A stretch of 64,000 nt of DNA from Bradyrhizobium sp. PSBB068 (GCA_016839165.1 CP069300.1:2976001-3040000), one strand, 5' to 3'. Numbered from the stretch's first letter, positions 26,591 through 34,881 are shown. Notes: generated by a model not told the origin, from the sequence alone. Program-made: numbers and translations.

Positions 26591-27844
26591 TCACTCGCCG
26601 GCGAGTTGCAGCCGGGGTTTCGCGGCGCCGGCTTCCTTGAGCCGCAGCCGGCCTTCCTCGCGCCCGATATAATCGCGGGTCATCGGCACGATGCCCTGGC
26701 GCTTGGTGAGTTGCAGCTGGAAGTTCATCATGTTCTGGACGCGGAACGACATCTCGGAGGCCGCCAGATAGAACTCCCACATCCGGGCGAAGGCCTCGTC
26801 GTAGAGCCGGACAGCCTCCTCGCGCCGCGCCATGAAGCGGTCGCGCCACGCCTTCAGGGTCTCGGCGTAGTGCAGGCGCAGGATCTCCATGTCGCAGATC
26901 AGCAATCCGGCCTTCTCGATTGCTGGCATGACTTCGGAGAGCGCCGGGATGTACCCGCCGGGGAAGATGTATTTCCGGATCCAGGGGCTGGTGACGTCGG
27001 GACCGGTCGAGCGCCCGATCGAGTGCAGCATCATGATGCCGTCATCGCTCAGCAACTCGGCGCAGCGCTTGAAAAAGGTTTCGTAATAGGCGACGCCGAC
27101 GTGCTCGAACATGCCGACCGAGACGATGCGGTCGAACGGGCCGGGGATATCGCGGTAGTCCTGCAGCACAAAGCGCGCCGACTGCGTCAGGTTCCGCTCG
27201 GCCGCCCGGGCGTTGGAAATCTGCAGCTGCTCGGTCGACAACGTGACGCCAGTGACGTCGGCGCCGCCCATCTCGGCGAGATAGAGCCCAAGACCGCCCC
27301 AGCCGGAACCGATGTCGAGGACCCGGTGGCCAGGCTCGAGCAGGAGTTTTGCGGCAAGATGGCGCTTCTTGGCGAGTTGGGCATCGTCCAGGGTCGCGTC
27401 CGGCGTCTCGAAATAGGCGCAGCTGTATTGCTTGTCCGCGTCGAGGAAGAGGGAATAGAGGCGGCCATCGAGATCGTAGTGCCGGGCGACATTGCTTCTG
27501 GACCGGCCGCGCACATTGATCTGCTGGGCGCGCCGTCCGAGGAAGCGCAGCCAGGCCTGCAGCCTGGCGAAGTTCGGCAACATCGCCGCCTGGCCCATCA
27601 GGACAGCCAGCACATCGGCGATGCTGCCTTGCTCCACCACGAACGTGCCGTCCATGAAGGCTTCGCCGAGATAAAGTTCGGGATCGACCAGGACGCGGAC
27701 TTCGGCCGCCCTGGACATGAAGCGCGCGGCGACCGGAACACCGGTGCCGTCACCACAAGTGAATTGAGCGCCGCTCGCGGTCGTGAACGTGATCGAACCG
27801 CGGCGGATGAAGCGCCCCAGGAAATATCGCAACAATCGGTCCAT
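26591..27844 (-). CDS. cfa: Cyclopropane-fatty-acyl-phospholipid synthase family methyltransferase
   Basis: The enzyme adds a methylene from SAM across cis double bonds in membrane lipids. From the ATG at 27844 (MDRLLRYFLGRF) it has 417 residues. The SAM-binding motif is HRVLDIGSGWGGLGLYLAEM, followed by GVTLSTEQ and DRIVSVGMFEHVG as in Cfa proteins. C-terminal features such as GGYIPALSEV and HYAETLKAWRDRF are also typical. The frame runs 28 codons further upstream without an expected start. Several Cfa paralogues are usual in Bradyrhizobium, so which lipid it acts on is open. Confidence 0.9.
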   Translation of the reverse strand: MDRLLRYFLGRFIRRGSITFTTASGAQFTCGDGTGVPVAARFMSRAAEVRVLVDPELYLGEAFMDGTFVVEQGSIADVLAVLMGQAAMLPNFARLQAWLRFLGRRAQQINVRGRSRSNVARHYDLDGRLYSLFLDADKQYSCAYFETPDATLDDAQLAKKRHLAAKLLLEPGHRVLDIGSGWGGLGLYLAEMGGADVTGVTLSTEQLQISNARAAERNLTQSARFVLQDYRDIPGPFDRIVSVGMFEHVGVAYYETFFKRCAELLSDDGIMMLHSIGRSTGPDVTSPWIRKYIFPGGYIPALSEVMPAIEKAGLLICDMEILRLHYAETLKAWRDRFMARREEAVRLYDEAFARMWEFYLAASEMSFRVQNMMNFQLQLTKRQGIVPMTRDYIGREEGRLRLKEAGAAKPRLQLAGE

Positions 27845-28102
27845 CGAAACACCAACGGAACGGCGAGCTGCACACCGACACCACCGGAGCTGATCACTCC
27901 GATGTGTCCCCAAACAAAACATAGGCAAGGAATTGGATCGCGCTATTGCGTTGTGCTCAAAGCCGATATTCCAAAATGTGACAATTGCGTGGATGCGTCA
28001 CGGGCGCGCTTCCATTCGCGCGATAATCGTCTAAAAGGTGACCGCCGCGGCCGATCCATGAGGCGCAGGCGGCGATTTTTCCGGAATCTGGAGACTTAAG
28101 GA

Positions 28103-29035
28103 ATGTTGAGCCGAGCCCTCAGTCTGGCGACGGTCGCGCTTCTGATCGGCCTGTCGGCCGGATTGGCGCGTGCGCAAAACCTCGAGGCCGGCAAGAGCCC
28201 CTCCCAGATTTTCGGGAGCACCTGTACGGCCTGCCACAAGAGCCCGCGCGGCCTCTTGAAGACGGTGCCGGCCGGTTCGCTGCCGGGCTTCCTGCGCCAG
28301 CACTATACGACGTCGAGCGACATGGCCGGCGTGCTGGCTTCCTATCTGATTTCGAACGGCGCCAACGACCCGCGCTACCAGGCCAAGGATCAGCCCAAGG
28401 GCGCCAAGCAGGGCGCGAGGGACGGCCGCCAGGAGGCGAACCAGTCTCCGGAGCAGCCGGCCGAACGTCCGTCTCGCCGGCAGCACCAGGGTGCGGCGCC
28501 GCAGGAAGGCGCCAAGGATGGGGCCAAGGACGGATCGAAGCCCGACGCCGACGGTTTGAATCCCGAAGGACGTCCCGCCCACCGCGGCAAGCGCATGGCG
28601 CGCCCGAGCGAGACGCCGGAAGGTGCCAAGCCGGACGATGGTCAGATCCCGCAGGCCGCCGGTGAAGCCAAGCCGTCGCGGCAGAAGCACGGCCGTCGCG
28701 GCAAGCCGGTCGAGCAACAGGAGACGCCCAAGGGCGAGGCGGCAGGCGATGAGCCCAAGGCCGAGACGAGGCGCGACGACAGGGGCGAGGCCGTGAAGCC
28801 GGCGAAGCCTGCCGGCCAGCCCGACACGGCCAAGGTCGATGCGCCGAACAGCAGCAGCGAGCCTTCCGCTGTGCGTTCCGATCCGGTTCCGCAGGTCAGT
28901 CCGGCGCCAGCCGCGTCCGAGCCGGCCGCTGCGGCGTCTCCCGCACCAGCGCCCGGCGCGCCGGTGACCGCGACCGCACCGCCACCCCCGACGACGTCAG
29001 GCTCCGGTACGCCTGACGCTCCAAGCTCGAAGTAA
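28103..29035 (+). CDS. Secreted CxxCH (c-type heme motif) protein with long disordered tail
   Basis: The 310-residue product has a Sec signal peptide cleaved after LARAQ (about residue 25) and one heme-attachment motif, FGSTCTACHKSPRG (Cys41-Cys44-His45). A short helical segment follows, with a possible axial Met74 in TTSSDMAGVLASYLIS. From about residue 90 to the end the protein is low-complexity, rich in Pro, Ala, Lys, Glu and Gly (KDGAKDGSKPDADGLNPEG and similar). The N-terminal part thus looks like a minimal monoheme cytochrome c and the rest like a charged linker or wall-interacting tail. AAGGA precedes the ATG. It stands alone, with no oxidase or reductase genes nearby. Confidence 0.75.
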   Translation: MLSRALSLATVALLIGLSAGLARAQNLEAGKSPSQIFGSTCTACHKSPRGLLKTVPAGSLPGFLRQHYTTSSDMAGVLASYLISNGANDPRYQAKDQPKGAKQGARDGRQEANQSPEQPAERPSRRQHQGAAPQEGAKDGAKDGSKPDADGLNPEGRPAHRGKRMARPSETPEGAKPDDGQIPQAAGEAKPSRQKHGRRGKPVEQQETPKGEAAGDEPKAETRRDDRGEAVKPAKPAGQPDTAKVDAPNSSSEPSAVRSDPVPQVSPAPAASEPAAAASPAPAPGAPVTATAPPPPTTSGSGTPDAPSSK

Positions 29036-29080
29036 CTGCCGACGCCGGGCCAGTGAGGTCCGGCGTATTCATTTGACTGC

Positions 29081-29101
29081 CTCTAGAGTAAAACTCTAGA
29101 G
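29081..29101. promoter_or_regulatory. Palindromic operator upstream of TetR-thioesterase pair
   Basis: CTCTAGAGT and ACTCTAGAG are exact inverted repeats around AAA, 36-56 bases before the GTG of the TetR gene. A related half site ATGATCTAG follows at 29104. This position and symmetry fit autoregulation by the TetR protein; it is the most AT-rich stretch of the local intergenic region. Confidence 0.7.
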
Positions 29102-29136
29102 TAATGATCTAGTCAACGAAATGTCAGGCAGGCGCA

Positions 29137-29742
29137 GTGAGCACGGCGCGCGAAGATCTGCTGGCGGCGGGATTGGCGGTGTTCGACCGCGACGGCTTCG
29201 AAGGCGCGACGGTGGCCGAGATCCGCTCCCGCGCCCGTGCGTCCAACGGCAGCTTCTTCCATTTCTTCGCCTCGAAGAAGGAGCTCGCCGGAACCCTGTT
29301 CCTGGAGATCCTGCAGGCCTATCACGCGGCGATCATCACTTCGGTCGACGAGACCCGCGGCGCGGCTGAGGGCGTGGCGCGGCTGATCCACGCCCATCTC
29401 GACTGGGTCGTGACCTCCAGGCGCGAGGCGCGCTTCCTGTTCGAGATTTCACGCAGCGAGTGGAGCGCGGAGGTGCGCGGCGCTCAGCGCGCCGAGAATG
29501 CGCGGCTTGCCGACGGTATCGAGCGCTGGCGCGCGCCGCTGCTCGCGCGCGGCGAGTTGCTGCCGATGAGCGCGGTGCTGTTCTTCAGCCAGGTGATCGG
29601 GCCGGCGCAGATCTTCTGCCGCGCCTATCTGTCGGGCCGCGAGCACGGCGATCCGCGTGAACAGGTCGAAACGCTGATCGCCTGCGCGATCCGCGCGGTG
29701 GTGGCGCCGGGGGCGCCGGAGCGAACAGGAGGGACGTCATGA
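29137..29742 (+). CDS. TetR/AcrR family transcriptional regulator
   Basis: The 201-residue protein has the standard N-terminal helix-turn-helix (AREDLLAAGLAVFDRDGFEG, then ATVAEIRSRARASNGSFFHF). An all-helical ligand-binding domain with DWVVTSRREARFLFEISRSE follows. The start is GTG. Its stop overlaps the ATG of the thioesterase gene (ATGA), so both are made together, and the palindrome at 29081-29101 is the likely operator. The ligand is probably an acyl-CoA-like molecule given the partner, but that is inference. Confidence 0.88.
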   Translation: MSTAREDLLAAGLAVFDRDGFEGATVAEIRSRARASNGSFFHFFASKKELAGTLFLEILQAYHAAIITSVDETRGAAEGVARLIHAHLDWVVTSRREARFLFEISRSEWSAEVRGAQRAENARLADGIERWRAPLLARGELLPMSAVLFFSQVIGPAQIFCRAYLSGREHGDPREQVETLIACAIRAVVAPGAPERTGGTS

Positions 29743-30200
29743 GCGAGACCGATCCGGACTTTACGCCGATCGAAACGCGGATACGCGACAATGTCGGCCG
29801 TCAGGGCTTCATGGGCCTTGTCGGCGCTGAAGTGGCCGAACTGTCGCGCGGAACATGCACGCTCGCGGTCGATCGCCGGCCCGAATTGTTGCAGCAGCAC
29901 GGCCTGTTTCACGGCGGGGTGACGGCGTTCCTGGTCGACAACGCCACCACGATTGCGGCGGCGACGTCGCGCGGCCAGCCTGCGCTGACGGCCGAGTACA
30001 AACTCAACCTGCTGTCGCCGGCGTCGGGTGATCGGCTGATCTGCCGGGCGCGGGTGATCAAGCCGGGCCGTCAGGTCGCCGTCGTGGCCGCCGATGTGTT
30101 TTGCATCATCGACGGCAAGGAGAAGCACACCGCGACCGCGCTGGCGTCGATCGCGATGCTCGACGATCAGGCCGCGGCACGAATCCAAAGCCCGGCCTGA
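29739..30200 (+). CDS. PaaI-type hotdog-fold thioesterase
   Basis: The 153-residue single hotdog domain carries the PaaI/YdiI pattern: GLVGAEVAELSRGTCTLAV, then the active-site helix QQHGLFHGGVTAFLVDNATT (HGG plus a catalytic acidic residue) and LTAEYKLNLLSPASGDRL. These enzymes hydrolyse acyl- or aryl-CoA thioesters. It is translationally coupled to the TetR gene. Its TGA stop lies in the loop of a 10-bp terminator-like hairpin. Confidence 0.88.
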   Translation: MSETDPDFTPIETRIRDNVGRQGFMGLVGAEVAELSRGTCTLAVDRRPELLQQHGLFHGGVTAFLVDNATTIAAATSRGQPALTAEYKLNLLSPASGDRLICRARVIKPGRQVAVVAADVFCIIDGKEKHTATALASIAMLDDQAAARIQSPA

Positions 30201-30213
30201 TGGGGCCGGGCTT
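30188..30213 (+). terminator. Hairpin over the thioesterase stop codon
   Basis: AAGCCCGGCC (30188-30197) and GGCCGGGCTT (30204-30213) form a perfect 10-bp GC-rich stem with the loop TGATGG, which contains the stop codon. There is no long T-run, only CTTCG, so termination efficiency is uncertain. Confidence 0.55.
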
Positions 30214-30216
30214 CGT

Positions 30217-30302
30217 AGCGTTTTCGAGCGAAGTGGATACCGGTTCGCGTGAAGAAAGCGCGTCAAAACCAGAATCGAAAGCATCGGTTCTGAACCGATG
30301 CT
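30217..30302. repeat. Intergenic repeat, family E, copy 1
   Basis: It begins AGCGTTTTCGAGCGAAGTGG, continues with ACCGGTTCGCGTGAAGAAAG and CGCGTCA, and ends in the small palindrome AGCATCGGTTCTGAACCGATGCT. The first 55 or so bases match the copy at 38717-38809 at nearly every position; the terminal palindrome differs in sequence but is again self-complementary. Confidence 0.82.
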
Positions 30303-30329
30303 CTCGTCGGTCGGACGATCGCGAGAAGC

Positions 30330-30932
30330 TTACTTCTCTTCGGCGGCCGGAGCCGGCGCGGCTTCGTCGTCGTGCTGGGCTTCCGGATCGAAGAACTCGC
30401 CTGCGGCGGCGAGCGCCTCGGCGGCCGCGTCCTGGTCTTCCTGGCGGGTCGAGATGTCCTCGCCGCGCTTGATCCGCTCGGCCTCTTCGGCGGAACGGGC
30501 GACCGTCACGGTGACGCTGGTCTCGACCTCGGGGTGAACCGCGATCGTCACCTTCTGCTGGCCGATCACCTTGATCGGCGAGTCGAGCCAGACCTGCGGA
30601 CGGGCAACGGTCACGCCGTCGGCGGCGAGCGCGGTGACGATGTCGCGCACCGTGACCGAGCCGAACAGCTGGCCGGATTCGGAGGCCTGGCGGATGATGA
30701 CGACGTCGCGGCCGTCGATCTTCTCGGCGACCACGGCGGCTTCGCCCTTGGCCTTGATGTTGTTGGCCTCGAGCTCGGCCTTCATGCCGTCATACTTGGC
30801 GCGGTTCGCCTCGGTGGCGCGCAGCGCCTTGCCGCGCTTGAGCAGGAAATTGCGGGCGAACCCGTCCTTGACGCGCACGACTTCGCCCATCTGGCCAAGC
30901 TTGGCAACGCGTTCCAGCAGAATGACTTCCAT
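30330..30932 (-). CDS. rplI: Ribosomal protein L9
   Basis: L9 binds 23S rRNA near the L1 stalk and restrains forward slippage. The N-terminal domain is textbook ([19 protein letters not shown], then [20 protein letters not shown]), followed by the long linker helix and C-terminal domain ([19 protein letters not shown]). The 200-residue length exceeds the usual 150 because of an acidic C-terminal tail ([19 protein letters not shown] and onward, ending [10 protein letters not shown]), typical of Rhizobiales. It is the last gene of the rpsF-rpsR-DUF2232-rplI operon. Confidence 0.97.
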   Translation of the reverse strand: MEVILLERVAKLGQMGEVVRVKDGFARNFLLKRGKALRATEANRAKYDGMKAELEANNIKAKGEAAVVAEKIDGRDVVIIRQASESGQLFGSVTVRDIVTALAADGVTVARPQVWLDSPIKVIGQQKVTIAVHPEVETSVTVTVARSAEEAERIKRGEDISTRQEDQDAAAEALAAAGEFFDPEAQHDDEAAPAPAAEEK

Positions 30933-30983
30933 TTTCGTTCTCCTTTAGAGGCTAAGTATCGGTTTGAGTGGTTGGATCGAATG

Positions 30984-31952
30984 TCAGGCCGCGGGCAGAG
31001 GCGGCGGTCGTGTTTGCAGATAGCGCTGGCGCAGTCCGAATACGGCGTCGGCAATGCCAAGCGCGAAGATGGCGACGATCGGCCAGCCGAACATGACGAC
31101 GACGGCGTAGATGCCGCCGAGCCAGAAGCCGCGGCTGTTGAGCGACAGGGTCAGCGTGTGGAGGACCGCAAAGCCGACCAGGGCATAACCGATCACGAGC
31201 GCTGCGGTGACGATCTGGGCGAGCAGCGCAAGCATGCCGCCGACGAAGCTGAGCGCCGCCGCCACCAGCAGCGCGACCAGCGTCATGGAGGGAAGCGCGG
31301 TGCTGCGCAATTCCGGCCAGGGTCGGTTGAGCCGCCCGGAGGTCTGCGTGATCTTGCCGGCCAGCCATAGGTTCAGTGTCAGCGTGACCATCGAGAGGAT
31401 CGTCGCGGCCAGCGGCGCGAGGATCACCAGCATGTCGACCAGCCGTTCAATCTCGACGCTGCCTTGGCCGTCGCCGGCGCTGAGCACCTTCAGCAGGCCG
31501 CGTCGCAAAGCTGCGGTGATGGTGTCGGTGTCCGCGCCGAGCGTGAGCAGCGTTGCCGTGGTGGTGATCACCGCAAAGGCCGCGATCCAGAGCAGGATCC
31601 TGCCGACGGGATACCATTCGAGCGCAGGCGGCTGCTGGGTGGCGCCATCGCCGGCTGCGCCCTCGATCGGCCGTCCGAGCAGGGCGAGGTGGCCGAGCCA
31701 CCAGCCGGGAACGGCCACCATCATGGCAAACGCGATGCTGTAGGGAAGCCCGAAGATCGCCCCGAGCACGGATGCCGCACCGACGCCACCAATCGCGGCG
31801 GCGAGGGGGCCCCAGCCGAACGCCGCCACCATGATCGGCAGCGGGGAGAGATAGAACAGCAATATCGAGATCAGCGCGCCCGAACTGATCGAGGCGAACA
31901 TCAGCGCCGACGCGGCGCCGGCTGCAAGTGCAACAATGAGGATCGCGATCAT
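30984..31952 (-). CDS. DUF2232 integral membrane protein
   Basis: From the ATG at 31952 the product is 322 residues with about eight hydrophobic segments (MIAILIVALAAGAASALMF at the start; LIVSFLYLSPLP-like second segment; SFVGGMLALLAQIVTAAL later). Alphaproteobacterial DUF2232 proteins are nearly always found between rpsR and rplI, as here; a role in membrane transport (S-component-like) has been suggested, but the function is unknown. A 10-bp hairpin between rpsR and this gene may lower its expression relative to the ribosomal genes. Confidence 0.82.
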   Translation of the reverse strand: MIAILIVALAAGAASALMFASISSGALISILLFYLSPLPIMVAAFGWGPLAAAIGGVGAASVLGAIFGLPYSIAFAMMVAVPGWWLGHLALLGRPIEGAAGDGATQQPPALEWYPVGRILLWIAAFAVITTTATLLTLGADTDTITAALRRGLLKVLSAGDGQGSVEIERLVDMLVILAPLAATILSMVTLTLNLWLAGKITQTSGRLNRPWPELRSTALPSMTLVALLVAAALSFVGGMLALLAQIVTAALVIGYALVGFAVLHTLTLSLNSRGFWLGGIYAVVVMFGWPIVAIFALGIADAVFGLRQRYLQTRPPPLPAA

Positions 31953-32046
31953 CAGCTGTCCCGCCCCCTTTGAGCGGTTAGGGGTCCTCAATCGAGAACC
32001 CCAACCATCGGCGACCGGACGACCCGGAAGCCTTATGAGAATGAGC

Positions 32047-32070
32047 GGCCGGCGGGGTATCCCGCCGGCC
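32047..32070 (-). terminator. Strong GC hairpin after rpsR (attenuator-like)
   Basis: GGCCGGCGGG and CCCGCCGGCC pair perfectly (10 bp) around the tetraloop GTAT, starting nine bases after the rpsR stop. On the minus strand only a loose pyrimidine stretch follows, so this is probably a partial terminator or an mRNA-end stabiliser inside the operon. Confidence 0.6.
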
Positions 32071-32078
32071 GGAAACGC

Positions 32079-32318
32079 TTAGCGAATGACGTAGGGCAGC
32101 AGGCCGAGGAAGCGCGCGCGCTTGATGGCGCGGGCGAGCTCACGCTGCTTCTTGGCGGACACGGCCGTGATGCGGCTCGGCACGATCTTGCCGCGCTCGG
32201 AGACGTAACGCATCAGCAGCTTGGAATCCTTGTAGTCGATCTTCGGCGCATTCGCGCCCGTGAACGGGCAGGACTTGCGACGACGGAAAAACGGACGGCG
32301 GGCACCAGCATCAGCCAT
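32079..32318 (-). CDS. rpsR: Ribosomal protein S18
   Basis: The 79-residue basic protein matches S18 throughout ([50 protein letters not shown] at the C-terminus). S18 pairs with S6 on the platform of the 30S subunit. It starts six bases after rpsF. The single Cys in KSCPFTG is the usual remnant of the zinc-binding form. Confidence 0.97.
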   Translation of the reverse strand: MADAGARRPFFRRRKSCPFTGANAPKIDYKDSKLLMRYVSERGKIVPSRITAVSAKKQRELARAIKRARFLGLLPYVIR

Positions 32319-32324
32319 GATTCA

Positions 32325-32792
32325 TTACTCCTCGGTCGCAGCTTCTTCGTCGCGCGGACGGCGCGGACCACGGTCGCCACGGAAGCCACCTTCGCGATCG
32401 CCACGGAAGCCACCGCCTTCGCGGTCGCCACGGAAGCCACCGCCACGATCGTCGCGCTCGCGATCACGGTCGGCCTTGCGCATCATCGCGGACGGGCCTT
32501 CCTCGTGCTCTTCGACGCGCACGGTGAGGTAGCGGATGACGTCTTCGTTGATCCGCTCCTGGCGCTCGATCTCGGTGACGACAGCCGACGGAGCGTCGAT
32601 GTTCATCAGCACGAAATGCGCCTTGCGGTTCTTGTTCATGCGGTAGGTGAGGGAGCGCACGCCCCAGCTCTCGGTCTTGGTGACCTTGCCGCCGCCCTGT
32701 TCGACGATACCCGTCATCTGGGCCGTCAGTTCATCCACCTGCTGGGTGCTCGCATCCTGACGCGCGAGAAAAACATGCTCATAAAGAGGCAT
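32325..32792 (-). CDS. rpsF: Ribosomal protein S6 with Arg/Gly repeat tail
   Basis: S6 is an early-binding 30S protein. The globular domain is standard ([39 protein letters not shown]) and ends near residue 110. The remaining 45 residues form an extended tail with repeated GGFRGDRE units followed by an acidic end (EEAATEE). The underlying DNA is a tandem repeat of about 27-30 bases. The gene opens the operon; a promoter at 32982-33009 implies an untranslated leader of about 180 bases, long enough for S6:S18 autoregulation, which is known in other bacteria. Confidence 0.96.
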   Translation of the reverse strand: MPLYEHVFLARQDASTQQVDELTAQMTGIVEQGGGKVTKTESWGVRSLTYRMNKNRKAHFVLMNIDAPSAVVTEIERQERINEDVIRYLTVRVEEHEEGPSAMMRKADRDRERDDRGGGFRGDREGGGFRGDREGGFRGDRGPRRPRDEEAATEE

Positions 32793-32981
32793 GGTTGTCC
32801 TTTCCTGTGTTGGCGCGGGTTTCCGGCGACAAGCCCTTCGAGACCTTCGGAAAGGACTCGAGCTGCTCAGAAGGCGGGAGCACGGGACGACGGGCCGACT
32901 GGCCCTGCCACATCAAAATCAGCGGGTGAGTTTGCTGAGACCGTCCGTTCAGCTCCCGGCCGGAGCCCACGAATGGCGCGC

Positions 32982-33009
32982 TTTATACGGATTTTGGCCG
33001 CGAAGGCAA
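32982..33009 (-). promoter_or_regulatory. Candidate housekeeping promoter of the rpsF operon
   Basis: On the minus strand TTGCCT (33009-33004), a 16-base spacer and TATAAA (32987-32982) form a reasonable sigma-70-type promoter. The predicted start near 32975 leaves about 180 bases of leader before rpsF. The leader contains the hairpin GGGCC-AGTC-GGCCC; I could not identify a specific S6:S18 binding motif in it. Confidence 0.5.
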
Positions 33010-33105
33010 GGGTCCAGGCAGGTCTGGACCCCGGGGATTTGCAAGGCGGCGTAGCCTGTCAGCGCTATCAACGCAAGTTCCGGCCGTTTTCGGTTGTTTT
33101 CTTTG

Positions 33106-33122
33106 TTTGTATGTCATACAAA
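33106..33122. promoter_or_regulatory. 17-bp palindromic operator before TetR-desaturase operon
   Basis: TTTGTATG and CATACAAA are exact inverted repeats separated by a single T. The site ends 20 bases before the TetR start codon at 33143 and lies between it and the divergent rpsF promoter. It is an AT-rich island in GC-rich DNA, as expected of a TetR operator overlapping its own promoter. Confidence 0.75.
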
Positions 33123-33142
33123 TATCTCAGGGAGGACACCAG

Positions 33143-33859
33143 ATGGGTTCGGAGACCGCCGGCGGCATGTCTGCGCCCGATCCGAAGCACGCGGTGCGCG
33201 CGACGCGGTCGGCGGGGCGCAAGATGCGCTCGCTGCTGCTTGATGCCGCAAGCCGCCTGTTCAAGGAGCGTGGGCTCTCCGGCACCTCGATCTCCGACAT
33301 CGCGGCCGCTGCGGACGCCTTTCCGAGCCAGATCACCTATTACTTCCGCACCAAGGAAGCGCTGTTCGTCGAAGCCGCCAGCCGCGACATGCTTTATCTC
33401 GCGCGCGCGACCGAGCAGGCTGCCCTGAAGGCCCACACGCCGCGCGAATACAGCCATGCTTTGGCCGAGACCGTGACCGCGACCGACACGGTCGCCTTCT
33501 TCGCCGAGGCCCTGACCCTGACGCGGCGCCGGCAGGATCTCGCGCCATTGGTCGAACGCACCATCGAGCGTCTGCACAGCGAAGGCGCGCGCGCCTATGC
33601 CGGCCAGGTCGAGCGGCACGGCTGGCGCTCGCTGCGCGCGCCCGAAGAGAGCTCGCGGCGGTTCTGGGCGATCGCGATCGGCGTGATCGTCGAAGGTTTT
33701 GCGATGGGCCGCGGCGCCGAGGAGATGTGCCGCGAATTGCTGCGCGCGCTCGGCGAGCAGGCCACCGCGACAACGGCGTCGGCCAATGATGGATCGCGCC
33801 TGCGCCTGGTCGGCGACCGCGATATTTCACCCTCAACGGACGGGGAGACAAGCTCATGA
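33143..33859 (+). CDS. TetR family regulator of the adjacent fatty-acid desaturase
   Basis: GGAGG at 33131-33135 lies seven bases before the ATG at 33143, giving 238 residues (an ATG ten codons further in is an alternative). The helix-turn-helix is KMRSLLLDAASRLFKERGLS then TSISDIAAAADAFPSQITYY. The ligand domain includes EFAEALTLTRRRQ-like helices and RFWAIAIGVIVEGFAMGRG. The stop overlaps the desaturase ATG (ATGA). By position it resembles lipid-responsive TetR regulators of desaturases (DesT-like), but that link is inferred from context only. Confidence 0.87.
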   Translation: MGSETAGGMSAPDPKHAVRATRSAGRKMRSLLLDAASRLFKERGLSGTSISDIAAAADAFPSQITYYFRTKEALFVEAASRDMLYLARATEQAALKAHTPREYSHALAETVTATDTVAFFAEALTLTRRRQDLAPLVERTIERLHSEGARAYAGQVERHGWRSLRAPEESSRRFWAIAIGVIVEGFAMGRGAEEMCRELLRALGEQATATTASANDGSRLRLVGDRDISPSTDGETSS

Positions 33860-34881
33860 CCACGCTGCGCATGCGTGCCCGCGATTTCCTCACCGAAGAC
33901 GAACTGGTGGCGGTGCGCGAGCGCACGACGTGGAAGGGCGTGGCCCTGATCGTGCACGCCTGGGCGCTGATCCTGGGCGCGATCGCGCTGGTGGCGTGGT
34001 GGCCCAATCCGCTGACCTACCTGCTGGCGGTTGCGATCATCGGCTCGCGCCAGCTCGGCCTTGCCATCCTGATGCATGACGGTGCGCATGGCTGTCTGTC
34101 GGCCGACGAGAAGACCAATCTGGCGCTGAGCCAGTGGTTCTGTGCCTACCCGATCTTCGCCGAAACCCGCGGCTATCGCCGCTATCATCTGCAACATCAT
34201 GCCCGCACGCAGCAGGAGGACGATCCGGATCTCGTGCTGTCGGCGCCGTTCCCGATCACGAGGCTGAGCTACCGCCGGAAATTCCTCCGCGACATCACCG
34301 GGCAGACCGGCTACCAGCAGCGCAAGGCGCAACTGCTCAATGCGATCGGGCCGAAGGAGTGGTCGCTGTCGCGGCGTGCCGCCAATTTCTGGCAGAAGCT
34401 CGGGCCGCAATGCGTCACCAATGCGCTGCTGTTCGCGGGCCTCGCCGCCGCCGGCGTGTGGTGGGCCTATCCGCTGCTGTGGCTGGTGCCCTTGCTGACC
34501 TGGATGATGGTGATTACGCGGATCCGCAACATTGCTGAGCACGCCGTCGTGCCCGACAGCGCCGATCCGCTGCGCAACACCCGCACCACGCGGGCCAACG
34601 TCCTCGAGCGGCTGTTCATCGCGCCGTACTACGTGAACTATCACCTCGAGCATCATCTGCTGTTCTACGTGCCGTGCTACAACCTGCCGCGCGTCCACCG
34701 TATCCTCTGCGGAAGCCGTTATGCCGAGCGGATGGAGGTGCAGCCGGGCTACGCCGCCGTGCTGCGGCTGGCGACGGCCAGGCCCGCCCACGAGGACCGC
34801 CCGGGGCAATTGGTCAACAGCGCCCGCCGGGCGCAGGCCGGCGCCAGGGTTAACGCCGACCAGAATGCCGGTGGATTCTAG
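33856..34881 (+). CDS. Membrane fatty acid desaturase family protein
   Basis: The 341-residue protein has four or so membrane helices and the three histidine boxes of di-iron desaturases/hydroxylases in order: HDGAHG, HLQHHARTQ and NYHLEHHLLFYVP. Such enzymes insert double bonds or hydroxyls in acyl chains using O2 and an electron donor. It is translationally coupled to the upstream TetR gene and lies 220 bases before the fatty-acid synthesis cluster. Which acyl position it acts on cannot be read here. Confidence 0.9.
   Translation: MTTLRMRARDFLTEDELVAVRERTTWKGVALIVHAWALILGAIALVAWWPNPLTYLLAVAIIGSRQLGLAILMHDGAHGCLSADEKTNLALSQWFCAYPIFAETRGYRRYHLQHHARTQQEDDPDLVLSAPFPITRLSYRRKFLRDITGQTGYQQRKAQLLNAIGPKEWSLSRRAANFWQKLGPQCVTNALLFAGLAAAGVWWAYPLLWLVPLLTWMMVITRIRNIAEHAVVPDSADPLRNTRTTRANVLERLFIAPYYVNYHLEHHLLFYVPCYNLPRVHRILCGSRYAERMEVQPGYAAVLRLATARPAHEDRPGQLVNSARRAQAGARVNADQNAGGF

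Noticed and set aside
32779..32970. A 63-codon frame in the rpsF leader as a leader peptide
   Set aside because: It overlaps the rpsF start, lacks a ribosome-binding site and shows no attenuation-type codon run.
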